A DNA stretch of 21,266 bases from NCBI GenBank assembly GCA_031549145.1, contig JAVBQI010000011.1:1-21266 (forward strand). Direction: 5' to 3'. The notes under the pieces were generated by a model, which saw nothing but the letters and a program-made list of their open reading frames with translations, was not told the DNA's origin and made no database searches. Numbering within the stretch: the stretch's first letter is position 1; each line of letters starts with the position of its first letter. The DNA is from JAVBSX01 sp031549145. GTDB lineage: Bacteria > Planctomycetota > Planctomycetia > Pirellulales > Thermoguttaceae. Made by a program: the position numbers and the translations under genes. Below are positions 1-6,818 of the stretch, in pieces.

Positions 1-115
1 CCTCTTACCAAAAAAGTCACCGCCGCCGCGCCCGTACGGACGCAGAGACCCCCCACACCCGCGCCCTACCGGGCGCGGCTCCGACCGGAATCATTCAAAT
101 TCTTGGAACCTCGTA
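1..115. other. Intergenic stretch downstream of ispE with GC hairpin
   Basis: No gene is supported here. A short palindrome, CGCGCCC, then TACC, then GGGCGCG at about 60-77, could form a stable GC hairpin just past the ispE stop codon. There is no T-run after it on the minus strand, so it is not a clear intrinsic terminator. The plus-strand frames are open but low in complexity and run into the antisense of ispE. Confidence 0.4.
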
Positions 116-997
116 TCAACTCGAAGAGACGACGGCAACCCACCCGAGATTCCTTTCCCGCAAGCAATCGGCGGCCGCCTCGGCGTGGGCCTGATCGCGA
201 CACAGCCCGAAAAATGTCGTCCCGCTGCCGCTCATTCGAACCGTCGGACAATCGCAATCCCGGAACAAATCGCAGAGCCGTTGAAAATCAGGCCAAACCG
301 AAGCGGCCGCTTCTTCCAACCGGTTGAAAAGCAACGTACCGAATAGCGGCAAATCGTTCCGCCGGATCGCCTCCAAAACCGGCTCGACGGCTTGAATTTT
401 CCGGTCGCCCGTCGGCCCGACCGCGGCGTAAACCTTCGCAGTCGAAAGTCCGGCCGGGGGTTTGAGCAGCACGAAATGCAATCTCGGCCAACCCCGAACC
501 GGTTCGATGATTTCCCCCCGACCGCGACAGAGAACGGGCCCCTCGGCGAAAAACAGGGGCACATCGCTTCCGAGTTCGGCTCCGATCGCGGCCAACTCCT
601 CCCAACCGAGGCCGAGGTTCCAGGCTTCGTTGCCGAGCGAGAGGGCGCTCGCCGCATCGCTCGACCCCCCCCCCAATCCGGCCTGGGAAGGGATTCGTTT
701 CGTCAACCGAAGCCGCCCGCCGCTCGTGATGCCGTACTTTTCCCGCAGCAGGGAAAGGGCGCGGACCGCCAAATTTTCCGGCCCCCGGGGAATATCCTCG
801 CTTACGGAAAATTTGCTCTCGTTTTCGAATACGAACTCGATTTCCGGCTTCGAATCGGGAAGAAAACCGAGTGTATCGCAAAGAGAAATCGGACAGGCGA
901 GGGAAAGAATTTCGTGATAACCGTCTGACCGCTTGCCGAGCACCTCGAAAAACAGGTTCAGTTTCGCCGGAGCCTCTCGAATCAATTCCTTGCTCAT
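116..997 (-). CDS. ispE: 4-diphosphocytidyl-2-C-methyl-D-erythritol kinase (IspE)
   Basis: Cytoplasmic GHMP-family kinase of the MEP pathway to isoprenoids. It phosphorylates the 2-hydroxyl of CDP-ME using ATP. The 293-residue length is normal for the family. Seen directly: the N-terminal substrate segment APAKLNL (residues 10-16, with the conserved Lys), the glycine-rich ATP loop GLGGGSSDAA (about 108-117), GSDVPLFF (143-150) with the expected catalytic Asp, and a C-terminal GHMP loop RMSGSGTTFFG. The start is ATG at 995-997; the next residues, SKELIREAPAKLN, fit the family start. A CTGTAG-type palindromic repeat begins 18 bases upstream of this ATG, so the promoter region has been altered by the repeat or lies beyond it. 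The identity is very secure. Confidence 0.97.
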   Translation of the reverse strand: MSKELIREAPAKLNLFFEVLGKRSDGYHEILSLACPISLCDTLGFLPDSKPEIEFVFENESKFSVSEDIPRGPENLAVRALSLLREKYGITSGGRLRLTKRIPSQAGLGGGSSDAASALSLGNEAWNLGLGWEELAAIGAELGSDVPLFFAEGPVLCRGRGEIIEPVRGWPRLHFVLLKPPAGLSTAKVYAAVGPTGDRKIQAVEPVLEAIRRNDLPLFGTLLFNRLEEAAASVWPDFQRLCDLFRDCDCPTVRMSGSGTTFFGLCRDQAHAEAAADCLRERNLGWVAVVSSS

Positions 998-1015
998 GGT
1001 CGTGTCAAACTATCA

Positions 1016-1096
1016 AGGCTGTAGGTTCTAGACTGTAGGCTGTAGGGAAAGGTTGGAGATCGGGCTCTATAGCCTACAGCCTGCGGTCTACAGTCT
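1016..1096. repeat. CTGTAG-rich palindromic repeat, copy 1
   Basis: The left part carries GGCTGTAGG and AGACTGTAGGCTGTAGG. The right part carries the inverted form, with TATAGCCTACAGCC followed by GGTCTACAGTCT. The two halves pair as a long imperfect hairpin around a spacer of about 20 bases. It fills the gap between the ispE start and the lipoprotein stop. The same family is at 12433-12525, and a remnant lies near 16601. Confidence 0.8.
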
Positions 1097-1105
1097 TTGC
1101 ACATG

Positions 1106-1654
1106 CTACCTTTTTGCCGGTCGAACAACGTTGAGCGTTTCCGTTTTAGGGTCGTAAAGATAGGAACGGCCGTCGGGCAATTGCGGCAGGGTGATGCTGT
1201 TTTCGTCGACGATCTTGCTCATAAACTCCTCGTGCGTCGCCGGGGCTTTGTTGTCGTTCATTGCCTTGTAAAGCTGCATCGCCTTGGGAATCTGCATATC
1301 GAAAGCGGCCCGATCCCGGGCTTGAAAGTATTCCCCGACGGGAACGGTGATCGGGCTCATGATCGAATTGGCCCCGTCTTTGGCGAAATCGGCCTTGCCC
1401 GTAACCCCGGGTTCGGCTTTGACGATTTCCATTTTTACTTCCGGCGTTGGCTCCGGCTTAGCGATTTCGGCTTCCGGCTTGGCCGCGGGGGCCGGTTGCG
1501 TTTCGGCTTCCTGCGCTAAGGCCGGCTCCTCGTCTTGCGGTTTGGAGCGAACTTTCGTCGGTTTGCCGATATCGCAACCGACCAACAGGACGAGGCTCAC
1601 GAGAAGCGACGTCAATACAACCCATTTCAACGAGGGGGACAGGTTTCGCGACAT
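1106..1654 (-). CDS. Hypothetical lipoprotein with proline/alanine/glutamate linker
   Basis: A 182-residue protein of unknown function. The start at 1654 (MSRNLSP) is preferred over an in-frame ATG at 1690 because a strong Shine-Dalgarno, GGGAGGAA, sits 5 bases upstream of 1654. Residues about 9-25 are hydrophobic and end in the lipobox LLVGC, so the protein should be lipid-anchored. A low-complexity linker rich in P, A, E and K follows (about residues 32-75). The C-terminal ~80 residues form a compact domain (KAMQLYKAMND, THEEFMSKIV, LPQLPDGRSYLYDP) that resembles the periplasmic part of type II secretion pseudopilins in layout; that is an impression, not a family match. The promoter at 1716-1743 faces it. 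The role is unknown. Confidence 0.85.
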   Translation of the reverse strand: MSRNLSPSLKWVVLTSLLVSLVLLVGCDIGKPTKVRSKPQDEEPALAQEAETQPAPAAKPEAEIAKPEPTPEVKMEIVKAEPGVTGKADFAKDGANSIMSPITVPVGEYFQARDRAAFDMQIPKAMQLYKAMNDNKAPATHEEFMSKIVDENSITLPQLPDGRSYLYDPKTETLNVVRPAKR

Positions 1655-1715
1655 TTTTTCCTCCCAGGCGACAATACGTGATTGAAACAACAGAGGGAAC
1701 GGGCAACACTCAAGT

Positions 1716-1743
1716 ATTTTATCCCAAGGACCGCCGCATTCAA
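1716..1743 (-). promoter_or_regulatory. Sigma70-type promoter of the lipoprotein gene
   Basis: On the minus strand, TTGAAT (1743-1738) and TAAAAT (1721-1716) are 16 bases apart. They lie about 60 bases upstream of the lipoprotein ATG. The match is good but untested. Confidence 0.5.
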
Positions 1744-1803
1744 AGAGTTGGAAAATGAAATTTCAAAAAGGGCCAGCCGACAACTTTTGAATTTAAAAAC
1801 AAA

Positions 1804-1809
1804 TATAAT
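1804..1809 (+). promoter_or_regulatory. Possible -10 box of the structured RNA candidate
   Basis: A perfect TATAAT, with no recognisable -35 box at normal spacing. A start site 6-8 bases downstream would fall at the first bases of the closing helix of the RNA candidate at 1812. The coincidence supports, but does not prove, an independently transcribed RNA. Confidence 0.3.
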
Positions 1810-1810
1810 T

Positions 1811-1985
1811 CCCCTCATCGAGCCGGGACCGAGAGGTCCCGGTTAGCGTCTGTCTTCAATGCCTTCCAATTCAATGTTCAACACCATTGAAGACGGCGGC
1901 CAACCGGCAGCTGACGCAGTCGGCTCGATGAGGGCAGGGCGGCCGAATTTCTCCAAAAAACGCCCGGCGGCCCCGGTTTATTTTC
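1811..1985 (+). ncRNA. Candidate structured RNA upstream of rpmG
   Basis: A 14-bp perfect closing helix pairs 1812-1825 with 1921-1934. Inside it, 1846-1850 pairs with 1913-1917 (5 bp) and 1852-1861 pairs perfectly with 1885-1894 (10 bp). A GAGA-loop hairpin pairs 1823-1830 with 1835-1842 (8 bp) and competes with the top three pairs of the closing helix. A small hairpin closes 1897-1906. TTCAATG occurs twice (1855-1861, 1870-1876), and either copy can pair with 1885-1891, so two folds are possible. A GC stem then a T-rich tract (about 1938-1990) may end it. It matches none of tmRNA, RNase P, SRP RNA or the common riboswitches I could check by conserved motifs. The alternatives are a composite of palindromic repeats, a MITE with 14-bp ends, or a leader of rpmG. 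Confidence 0.45.
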
Positions 1986-1990
1986 TTTTT
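1938..1990 (+). terminator. Possible intrinsic terminator after the structured RNA
   Basis: GGCCG at 1941-1945 pairs with CGGCC at 1968-1972. It is extended by GG at 1938-1939 with CC at 1973-1974 across one bulged base. A T-rich tract, TTTATTTTCTTTTT, follows at about 1977-1990. The loop of 22 bases is large, so the call is tentative. Confidence 0.35.
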
Positions 1991-1998
1991 CGTTCGGG

Positions 1999-2004
1999 TA
2001 TAAT
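1999..2004 (+). promoter_or_regulatory. Possible -10 box for rpmG
   Basis: TATAAT lies 83 bases upstream of the rpmG start codon, just after the T-rich tract of the putative terminator. The -35 region is not convincing. If real, rpmG is transcribed separately from the RNA candidate. Confidence 0.35.
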
Positions 2005-2087
2005 CCCAAGTTCCCTAGTCGGCATTTGGCGTTCGCCAACCGCCGGAGGTTGTCGAAATTCGGTCTCATTGAGAAAAATTGAGTAAA

Positions 2088-2258
2088 ATGGCAAGTAAAA
2101 AAGGCAAGAAAAAAGCGGAAACCGTGTTCCTGGTTTGCGAAGAAACCGGCGATTACAACTATTTCGTTCGAAAAAAACCGGGCGGGGAAAAGCTCAAACT
2201 GAAAAAATACTCTCCCCGGCTGCGCAAGCACACGGTTCATAACGAAAAGAAAAAATAA
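2088..2258 (+). CDS. rpmG: 50S ribosomal protein L33
   Basis: A 56-residue basic protein of the large ribosomal subunit. The translation starts MASKKGKKKAET and contains VFLVCEETGDYNY, VRKKPGGEKLKLKKYSPRL and RKHTVHNEKKK. These are the L33 signature: the central K(L)KKY-P-RKHT-H-E block is unmistakable. Only one cysteine is present (residue 17) instead of two CxxC pairs, so this is a zinc-free (C-minus) L33. The basic N-terminal extension is longer than in E. coli. No strong Shine-Dalgarno is seen at the ATG; GGAGG lies about 35 bases upstream, too far to act. No neighbouring ribosomal gene, tRNA or secE is visible, so it is a stand-alone gene. The gene is very short and easily missed by length cutoffs. 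Confidence 0.93.
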   Translation: MASKKGKKKAETVFLVCEETGDYNYFVRKKPGGEKLKLKKYSPRLRKHTVHNEKKK

Positions 2259-2328
2259 GAGCGTTTGAGCTTGTCGGTCTCACGACAAAAACGCCCATAT
2301 TTTCAGTACTTGTTATTGATTTTCATGT

Positions 2329-2445
2329 AAAAAACCGAACACTGCAAACAGCAGCCCGAAGCGTCAGCGCCGGGTTTGCCCCGTGTTCCCGCGTTGAAAA
2401 CCGGGCGCTGACGCTTCCGGCTACTGCTCGATTCGGTATTTTTTT
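2329..2445. terminator. Long hairpin with T-run after rpmG (AAGCGTCAGCGC family)
   Basis: An A-run plus ACCGAA (2329-2339) pairs with TTCGGT plus a T-run (2432-2445). Inside, AGCAGCC..GAAGCGTCAGCGC (from 2350) pairs with GCGCTGACGCTTC..GGCT (about 2404-2422), and the loop spans about 2375-2395. With seven Ts after the stem it can terminate rpmG on the plus strand, and the A-run would serve the other strand. The core hairpin belongs to a repeat family found again at 14025-14098 and 20921-20944. Confidence 0.6.
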
Positions 2446-2505
2446 GTGCAGATCCGCAAAGCCGCTGCCCAATTCGCAACCGGCTTGTGTATCCCTTGAG
2501 GTCTT

Positions 2506-4335
2506 ATGCCGAAACGTTGGAAAATTCGCCCTTTCGACTCCGAGCGGGTCCGCTGCTTGGAATCGGCGGCGAGTATTCCGGCGATCCTTGCGCAGATATT
2601 CGTTTCTCGCGGTATGACCGAACCGGCGGCGGTCCTCGGGTTTATGAACCCGAAACTTTCTTCCTTGCGCGATCCTCAGAAATTACCCGGCTGTGGGTCG
2701 ACCGCCCGAAAAATTCTTGACGCGATTCGCGAAAAACGTCGGATCGTCGTTTACGGCGATTATGATGTTGACGGAATGACCGGAACCGCCATTTTGCGGC
2801 AGGCGATCAAGCTGCTCGGAGGCGACGTCGGGTATTACGTCCCGAACCGACTCGACGAAGGGTACGGCTTGAATGAGGATGCCCTCAAAAATCTGGCGGA
2901 GGATGGGGCCAAGGTCGTGTTGACCGTCGATTGCGGTATTTCGAGTTGCGCCGAAGCGCTCGCCGCAAAAAATCTTGGCCTCGAACTCCTGATTACCGAT
3001 CACCACACTCCGGGAGCGACCTTGCCCGAAGCGGCGGCAATCGCTCATCCGCAACTGCTTGAACTCGACGGTCGGTATTATTCCCCCCATTCGCCCGAAC
3101 TTCCGGCCGATTCGCAAGGTCTGGTCCGGTACCCGTTTCCGGAATTGAGCGGGGCGACCGTCGCCCTCAAAGTCGCTTGGGCCTTGGGACAACTCGCTTC
3201 GGGCGAACAAAAGGTGTCGCCGAAATACCGCGATTTTCTACTGCAAGCCGTCGGCCTCGCGGCGATGGGAACGGTCGCCGATGTGATGCCGCTGATCGAC
3301 GAAAACCGTGTTTTGGTCCGTTACGGATTGGAAACCTCGCTGATCCGACACGCCCCGATCGGCATTGGGGAACTTTGCAAAACCCTGGGTTCGAAAGCCG
3401 CTCAAAAACTTTCGAGCGAAACGATCGGCTTTCAAATGGCCCCGCGACTCAACGCCGCCGGTCGGCTCGGGCAAGCGCAGCTCGGCGTCGAACTTCTGAT
3501 TACGGACGACGAAAACCGGGCCAGGGAAATCGCCGAATACATCAACGGCCTTAACGAGAGCCGGCAAAAACTGGAGCGGGGCATTTTCAAAGAGGCGACT
3601 CGGCAGATCGAGGAACTGTACGAATCGGACGACCCCGCCTACGTTCTCGCCTCGGCCGATTGGCATTCCGGGGTGATCGGCATCGTCGCCGGCCGCTTGG
3701 CCGAACAGTATCACCGGCCCGTGATCATGATTTCCCAGGACAAAATGGGGCTGAAACCGGGAACCGGCTCCGGTCGGGCGATCCCCGGATTCAATCTGTA
3801 CGACGCGCTCGATTCGTGCGGAGAGCATTTGGTCCGGTTCGGCGGACACGCTTCGGCGGTCGGGCTCGGCGTTGCGGACGCCGCGATCCCCGCGTTTCGG
3901 GCCGCCTTTTGCGAGGCGGCGGCCGCCGGAATTTCCGAGGACATGAAATCGGCGGAATTGTTGATCGACGCCGAATTTCCGTTCGGAGCGCTCACTGCGA
4001 AAACGGTCGGGCAGATCGAGGAAATGGCCCCCTTCGGCAGCGCGAATCCGCGGCCGATCCTTTGCACGACCGGCGTCTCTCTCTCGGGCGAGCCGAAGAC
4101 GATGGGGGCGGACAACCGACATTTCAACGCCGGCTTCCGGCAGGACGGCATTACCCTGCGCGCGGTTGCGTTCGGCACGGCCGCCTGGGTCGAACAGATG
4201 CGGGCTTACGGCAACGGCCCCTTCGATCTCGCCTACCATGTCGTGATCAACTCCTACAAGGGTCGGCACAACGTCGAACTCCAACTCCTCGATTGGCGTC
4301 CCTCCGGCGATTCGCCGTCAAAGGTAATGAAATGA
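2506..4335 (+). CDS. recJ: Single-stranded-DNA-specific 5'-3' exonuclease RecJ
   Basis: Cytoplasmic nuclease of recombination and mismatch repair that degrades single-stranded DNA 5' to 3'. DHH-family motifs are visible in order: VVYGDYDVDGMTG (residues 81-93), TVDCGIS (140-146), ITDHHTPGA (163-171, the DHH triad), APRLNAAGRLG (about 313-323), and the DHHA1 motif GGHASAVGL (446-454). The OB-like C-terminal domain follows. At 609 residues it is a little longer than the usual 560-580. Part of the excess is an insertion at about residues 187-213 between DHH and the PFPELSG block. The start is supported by GAGG about 6-9 bases upstream. The 3' end runs directly into a 72-bp repeat element. The identity is secure. 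Confidence 0.96.
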   Translation: MPKRWKIRPFDSERVRCLESAASIPAILAQIFVSRGMTEPAAVLGFMNPKLSSLRDPQKLPGCGSTARKILDAIREKRRIVVYGDYDVDGMTGTAILRQAIKLLGGDVGYYVPNRLDEGYGLNEDALKNLAEDGAKVVLTVDCGISSCAEALAAKNLGLELLITDHHTPGATLPEAAAIAHPQLLELDGRYYSPHSPELPADSQGLVRYPFPELSGATVALKVAWALGQLASGEQKVSPKYRDFLLQAVGLAAMGTVADVMPLIDENRVLVRYGLETSLIRHAPIGIGELCKTLGSKAAQKLSSETIGFQMAPRLNAAGRLGQAQLGVELLITDDENRAREIAEYINGLNESRQKLERGIFKEATRQIEELYESDDPAYVLASADWHSGVIGIVAGRLAEQYHRPVIMISQDKMGLKPGTGSGRAIPGFNLYDALDSCGEHLVRFGGHASAVGLGVADAAIPAFRAAFCEAAAAGISEDMKSAELLIDAEFPFGALTAKTVGQIEEMAPFGSANPRPILCTTGVSLSGEPKTMGADNRHFNAGFRQDGITLRAVAFGTAAWVEQMRAYGNGPFDLAYHVVINSYKGRHNVELQLLDWRPSGDSPSKVMK

Positions 4336-4339
4336 CTTT

Positions 4340-4410
4340 CGTCACCCCCGCGCAGGCGGGGGTCCAGAGAGAAACCGTAACCTCTGAAACACGCCTGCGA
4401 GAGAATGACG
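4340..4410. repeat. 72-bp palindromic element, degenerate copy
   Basis: The left arm, CGTCACCCCCGCGCAGGCGG and onward through GTCCAGAG, is intact. The spacer GAAACCGTAAC is the same as in the other copies. The right arm is decayed: only CTCTG, CGCCTGCG and AATGACG remain. It lies 4 bases after the recJ stop. Other copies are at 5611-5711 and 20991-21062. Confidence 0.8.
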
Positions 4411-4457
4411 GAAAAATTTTTTCATTCTTAATCCGCGATACGACAGATGATACGCTC

Positions 4458-5459
4458 CTACGAACTGAAGCCTGAAGCCTGAAGCCCGAAGCCTGGCCCC
4501 CAACCGTATTCGAACGACGATCGAATCAGCTTCTCAATCTCACGATCGTCAAACCCCAGCTCCGATCGCAACAATTCGTACTCCCCCGAAAGGGTGTTGC
4601 CGAAAAACGCCGGGTCGTCCGTCCCGATCACCATCGGCACGCCCTCTTCGAACAGCCGCCGAATCGGGTGCTCTTCGATCGAACGGACCGCCTTGAGCCG
4701 AAGGTTGCTGCCCAGGCAAATTTCGAGAGGAATGTCGCGACGAATGATCTCCGCGATCAGCGATTCGTCCTCGGCAATGCCGATCCCGTGCCCGATCCGA
4801 TCCGGCTTGAGAATTTCGAGCGTCTGCCGGACATGTTCGGCTCCGCAAAACTCTCCGGCGTGGGCGGTTGTCCGCAGTCCGAGCGAATGGGCACGCTCGA
4901 AAACCGCGGCAAACGGCCGGATCGTCTCAAATGATTCCGGGCCGGAAAGATCGATGCCGACGAGCCGCTCATGCGGATACCGTTCGCACAAATCAAGCGT
5001 CTGCATCCCCCAATCGGTGTTGCCGCCGGCGCGAAGAATCGAGGCGATCAGCCGAACCCGGACGCCGAGTTGACGTTCTCCTTCTTCGAGAGCGGCGATG
5101 AGCGGCGGAAAGAATTTCTCGAACGGCACCCCGCGCCGCACATGGGCCAACGGCACGAAAAACGCTTCGCAATCAACGACGTGATCGGCTTTCAAATCCG
5201 AAAGAAACGCCGTCGAGATCTCCTCGAAATCCTCTTCCTCGGTCAGCGGTCCGAAAATCTCGGGAAAAATCCGATTGAACCCGTCGAAATCTTCGAACGC
5301 ATAGACGTCCTCGCGCGGCGGCGCGATCCCTTTCCGCCGGGCGATCGCCGCCAGCGTCCGTTTTTGCACGCTCCCCTCCCAATGCACGTGCAGTAAAGAC
5401 TTGGGGATGGTTGCGAGATTTTGCATAAACGTTTTACGGTTGAAAATCGCCAATTTCAT
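4458..5459 (-). CDS. Adenosine deaminase family protein
   Basis: A 333-residue metal-dependent aminohydrolase that should deaminate a purine (adenosine to inosine or adenine to hypoxanthine) in the cytoplasm. Metal and active-site motifs: LLHVHWEGS (22-30, metal His-x-His), TAHAGE (about 202-207), RIGHGI, CLGSNLRLKAV and GTDDPAFFGNTL with the metal-binding Asp. The HxHxEG form (Glu where classical adenosine deaminase has Asp) and the DDPAFFG-TL-EY block are seen in the adenosine/adenine-deaminase-like branch, so the substrate is uncertain. An alternative start at 5426 (MQNLATIPKS) matches the family N-terminus about as well; neither has a Shine-Dalgarno. The last ~11 residues (from GPGFGLQASG) are encoded by a tandem 7-mer at 4465-4492, so the natural C-terminus has probably been replaced. 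Confidence 0.88.
   Translation of the reverse strand: MKLAIFNRKTFMQNLATIPKSLLHVHWEGSVQKRTLAAIARRKGIAPPREDVYAFEDFDGFNRIFPEIFGPLTEEEDFEEISTAFLSDLKADHVVDCEAFFVPLAHVRRGVPFEKFFPPLIAALEEGERQLGVRVRLIASILRAGGNTDWGMQTLDLCERYPHERLVGIDLSGPESFETIRPFAAVFERAHSLGLRTTAHAGEFCGAEHVRQTLEILKPDRIGHGIGIAEDESLIAEIIRRDIPLEICLGSNLRLKAVRSIEEHPIRRLFEEGVPMVIGTDDPAFFGNTLSGEYELLRSELGFDDREIEKLIRSSFEYGWGPGFGLQASGFSS
4465..4492. repeat. Tandem 7-mer (CTGAAGC)4
   Basis: Three perfect copies of CTGAAGC and one CCGAAGC in a row, lying inside the last codons of the deaminase gene. Confidence 0.9.
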
Positions 5460-5804
5460 TTAGCCCGTACCCGGCGTCAAACCAGCTCATTTCATATTAG
5501 AAACCATGCCGCCGCGTTTGACAATCGATCGCAAGATTTCAAACGCTTGCCCCTCGCGCCGCTTTCCGATATCCTTAATTGTGCCGTGTAAAATTATTGA
5601 TTTTACTTTCCGTCATCCCCGCGCAGGCGGGGATACAGAGATTCGGCCCGCGCAGGCGGGGATCCAGAGATGACGGTTTCCCTCTGGACCCCCGCCTGCG
5701 CGGGGGTGACGGATATTATTTCGTTTTGAAAAATTCGTTTCCGAATGAGAAATAGTTTTTTCTATAGATCAGTTTCACAAAACCATGAACCCACCCGCAA
5801 TACC
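5460..5804. other. Divergent intergenic region between the deaminase and SMP-30 genes
   Basis: Apart from the nested palindromic element, the gap holds AT-rich stretches on both sides that must contain the two divergent promoters. A minus-strand TTGTCA with TAATAT 19 bases on (near 5500-5525) is a weak candidate for the deaminase. For the SMP-30 gene, TTGAAA near 5727 lacks a clear -10 partner. No open reading frame is convincing. Confidence 0.4.
5611..5711. repeat. Palindromic element of the 72-bp family, nested copy
   Basis: Three units are visible. A forward 30-mer (5611-5640) begins CGTCATCCCCGCGCAGGCGG. A second forward unit lacks its first bases (5647-5669), and an inverted 30-mer (5682-5711) ends CGCGGGGGTGACG. 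The spacer ATGACGGTTTCC carries the family GGAAACCGT core on the other strand. The arrangement suggests insertion of one unit into another or unequal recombination. Confidence 0.85.
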
Positions 5805-6692
5805 ATGAAACGATCCACCTTTTTGCTATTGGCCCTCTGTCTCCTTATCGCCGTGCAACCCGCGACGGCCCAGCAATCTTTGGTCGCTCCCGGGGCCGCC
5901 GTTACGAAGCTCGCCGACGGCTTCGGCTTTACGGAAGGGCCGGCCGCGAATTCGAACGGGGACGTCTATTTCGTCGACGACCCGAACAACAAGATTCATT
6001 TTTGGTCGGTCTCGGAGAAAAAGTGCTCCGTCTTTATCGCCGAATCGGCCCACGCCAACGGCATGTACGTCGATAAGAACGACAACCTGATCGTCTGCGA
6101 AGGGGGCACCGGCAGCGTCGTCTCATACACCCCGGCCGGGGAACGAAGCGTCCTCGCCAACAAGTTCGGCGACCGGCATTTCAACAAGCCGAACGACCTT
6201 TGGATCGATCCGAAGGGGGGCATTTACTTCACCGACCCGGTGTATGGTCAAAACTATCCCATCGTGCAGGGGGGCGAGTTCGTGTACTACATTTTGCCGA
6301 ACCGCAGCAAGACAATCCGTGTGATCGACACTGGCATTGCCAAGCCGAACGGCGTCCTCGGCACGCCGGACGGCAAGTTCCTTTACGTCGCGGACATCGG
6401 CGACACGAAGGTCTACCGCTACACGATCCAGCCGGACGGAACGCTCGCCGACCAGAAATTTTTCGCCCCGCACGCGGTCGATGGTATGACGATGGACGAA
6501 AAAGGGAACGTCTACCTGACGGAAGCCGAGGTGATCATCTACAGCCCGGAGGGGAAGGAGCTTGAGCGGATCAAGACGCCGGAGCGGCCCGCGAACGTCT
6601 GTTTCGGGGGCCGGGACGGCAAAACGCTTTTCATCACCGCCTGCCGCGGCTTCTACGCCATCGAAATGACCGTCGCCGGCTCCGAAAAATAA
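5805..6692 (+). CDS. Secreted SMP-30/gluconolactonase-like protein
   Basis: A 295-residue six-bladed beta-propeller of the SMP-30/gluconolactonase/LRE family, a group of metal-dependent lactone or ester hydrolases. The start at 5805 is chosen over 5745 because it begins a clean signal peptide, MKRSTFLLLALCLLIAVQ, with likely cleavage after ATA (AQQ), so it is exported. Family motifs: FTEGPAANSNGDVYFVDD (metal Glu), FNKPNDLWIDPKGGIYFTD (metal Asn), KPNGVLGTPDGKFLYVAD, and DGMTMDEKGNVY (metal Asp region). The substrate cannot be told from the sequence; sugar-lactone hydrolysis is typical. It stands alone, flanked by palindromic repeats, and converges on the RND pump gene. Gene assignment is secure; exact function is not. 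Confidence 0.9.
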   Translation: MKRSTFLLLALCLLIAVQPATAQQSLVAPGAAVTKLADGFGFTEGPAANSNGDVYFVDDPNNKIHFWSVSEKKCSVFIAESAHANGMYVDKNDNLIVCEGGTGSVVSYTPAGERSVLANKFGDRHFNKPNDLWIDPKGGIYFTDPVYGQNYPIVQGGEFVYYILPNRSKTIRVIDTGIAKPNGVLGTPDGKFLYVADIGDTKVYRYTIQPDGTLADQKFFAPHAVDGMTMDEKGNVYLTEAEVIIYSPEGKELERIKTPERPANVCFGGRDGKTLFITACRGFYAIEMTVAGSEK

Positions 6693-6704
6693 CGACGCGC
6701 CATT

Positions 6705-6771
6705 GAGCCGCGTACTGCGTACGCGGAGTGAGCGGACCACCTCTTCCCCCCGCGTACACAGTACGCGGCTC
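6705..6771. repeat. GCGTACTGCGTACGC hairpin, copy 1
   Basis: The arms at 6705-6726 and 6750-6771 are inverted repeats of 22 bases with one mismatch, and the spacer is 23 bases. It lies between the convergent SMP-30 and RND genes and could terminate both. A related copy is at 13226-13290. Confidence 0.85.
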
Positions 6772-6818
6772 GTTGGTTCTCGCTTTTTTGAAATGCGGTT
6801 ATTAATATTTGACAGTTC

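Noticed and set aside
1..327. Plus-strand frame open from the left edge
   Set aside because: Runs into the antisense of ispE, is low in complexity and has no motif; not supported as the end of a gene.
1852..1894. tRNA gene or tmRNA in the structured region
   Set aside because: No T-loop motif, no acceptor with CCA and no anticodon arm of correct geometry; the helices do not form a tRNA cloverleaf.
5611..5711. CRISPR array
   Set aside because: Repeats of about 30 bases are present, but the spacings (6 and 12 bases) are too short, one unit is inverted and no cas gene is present. They are palindromic repeats.
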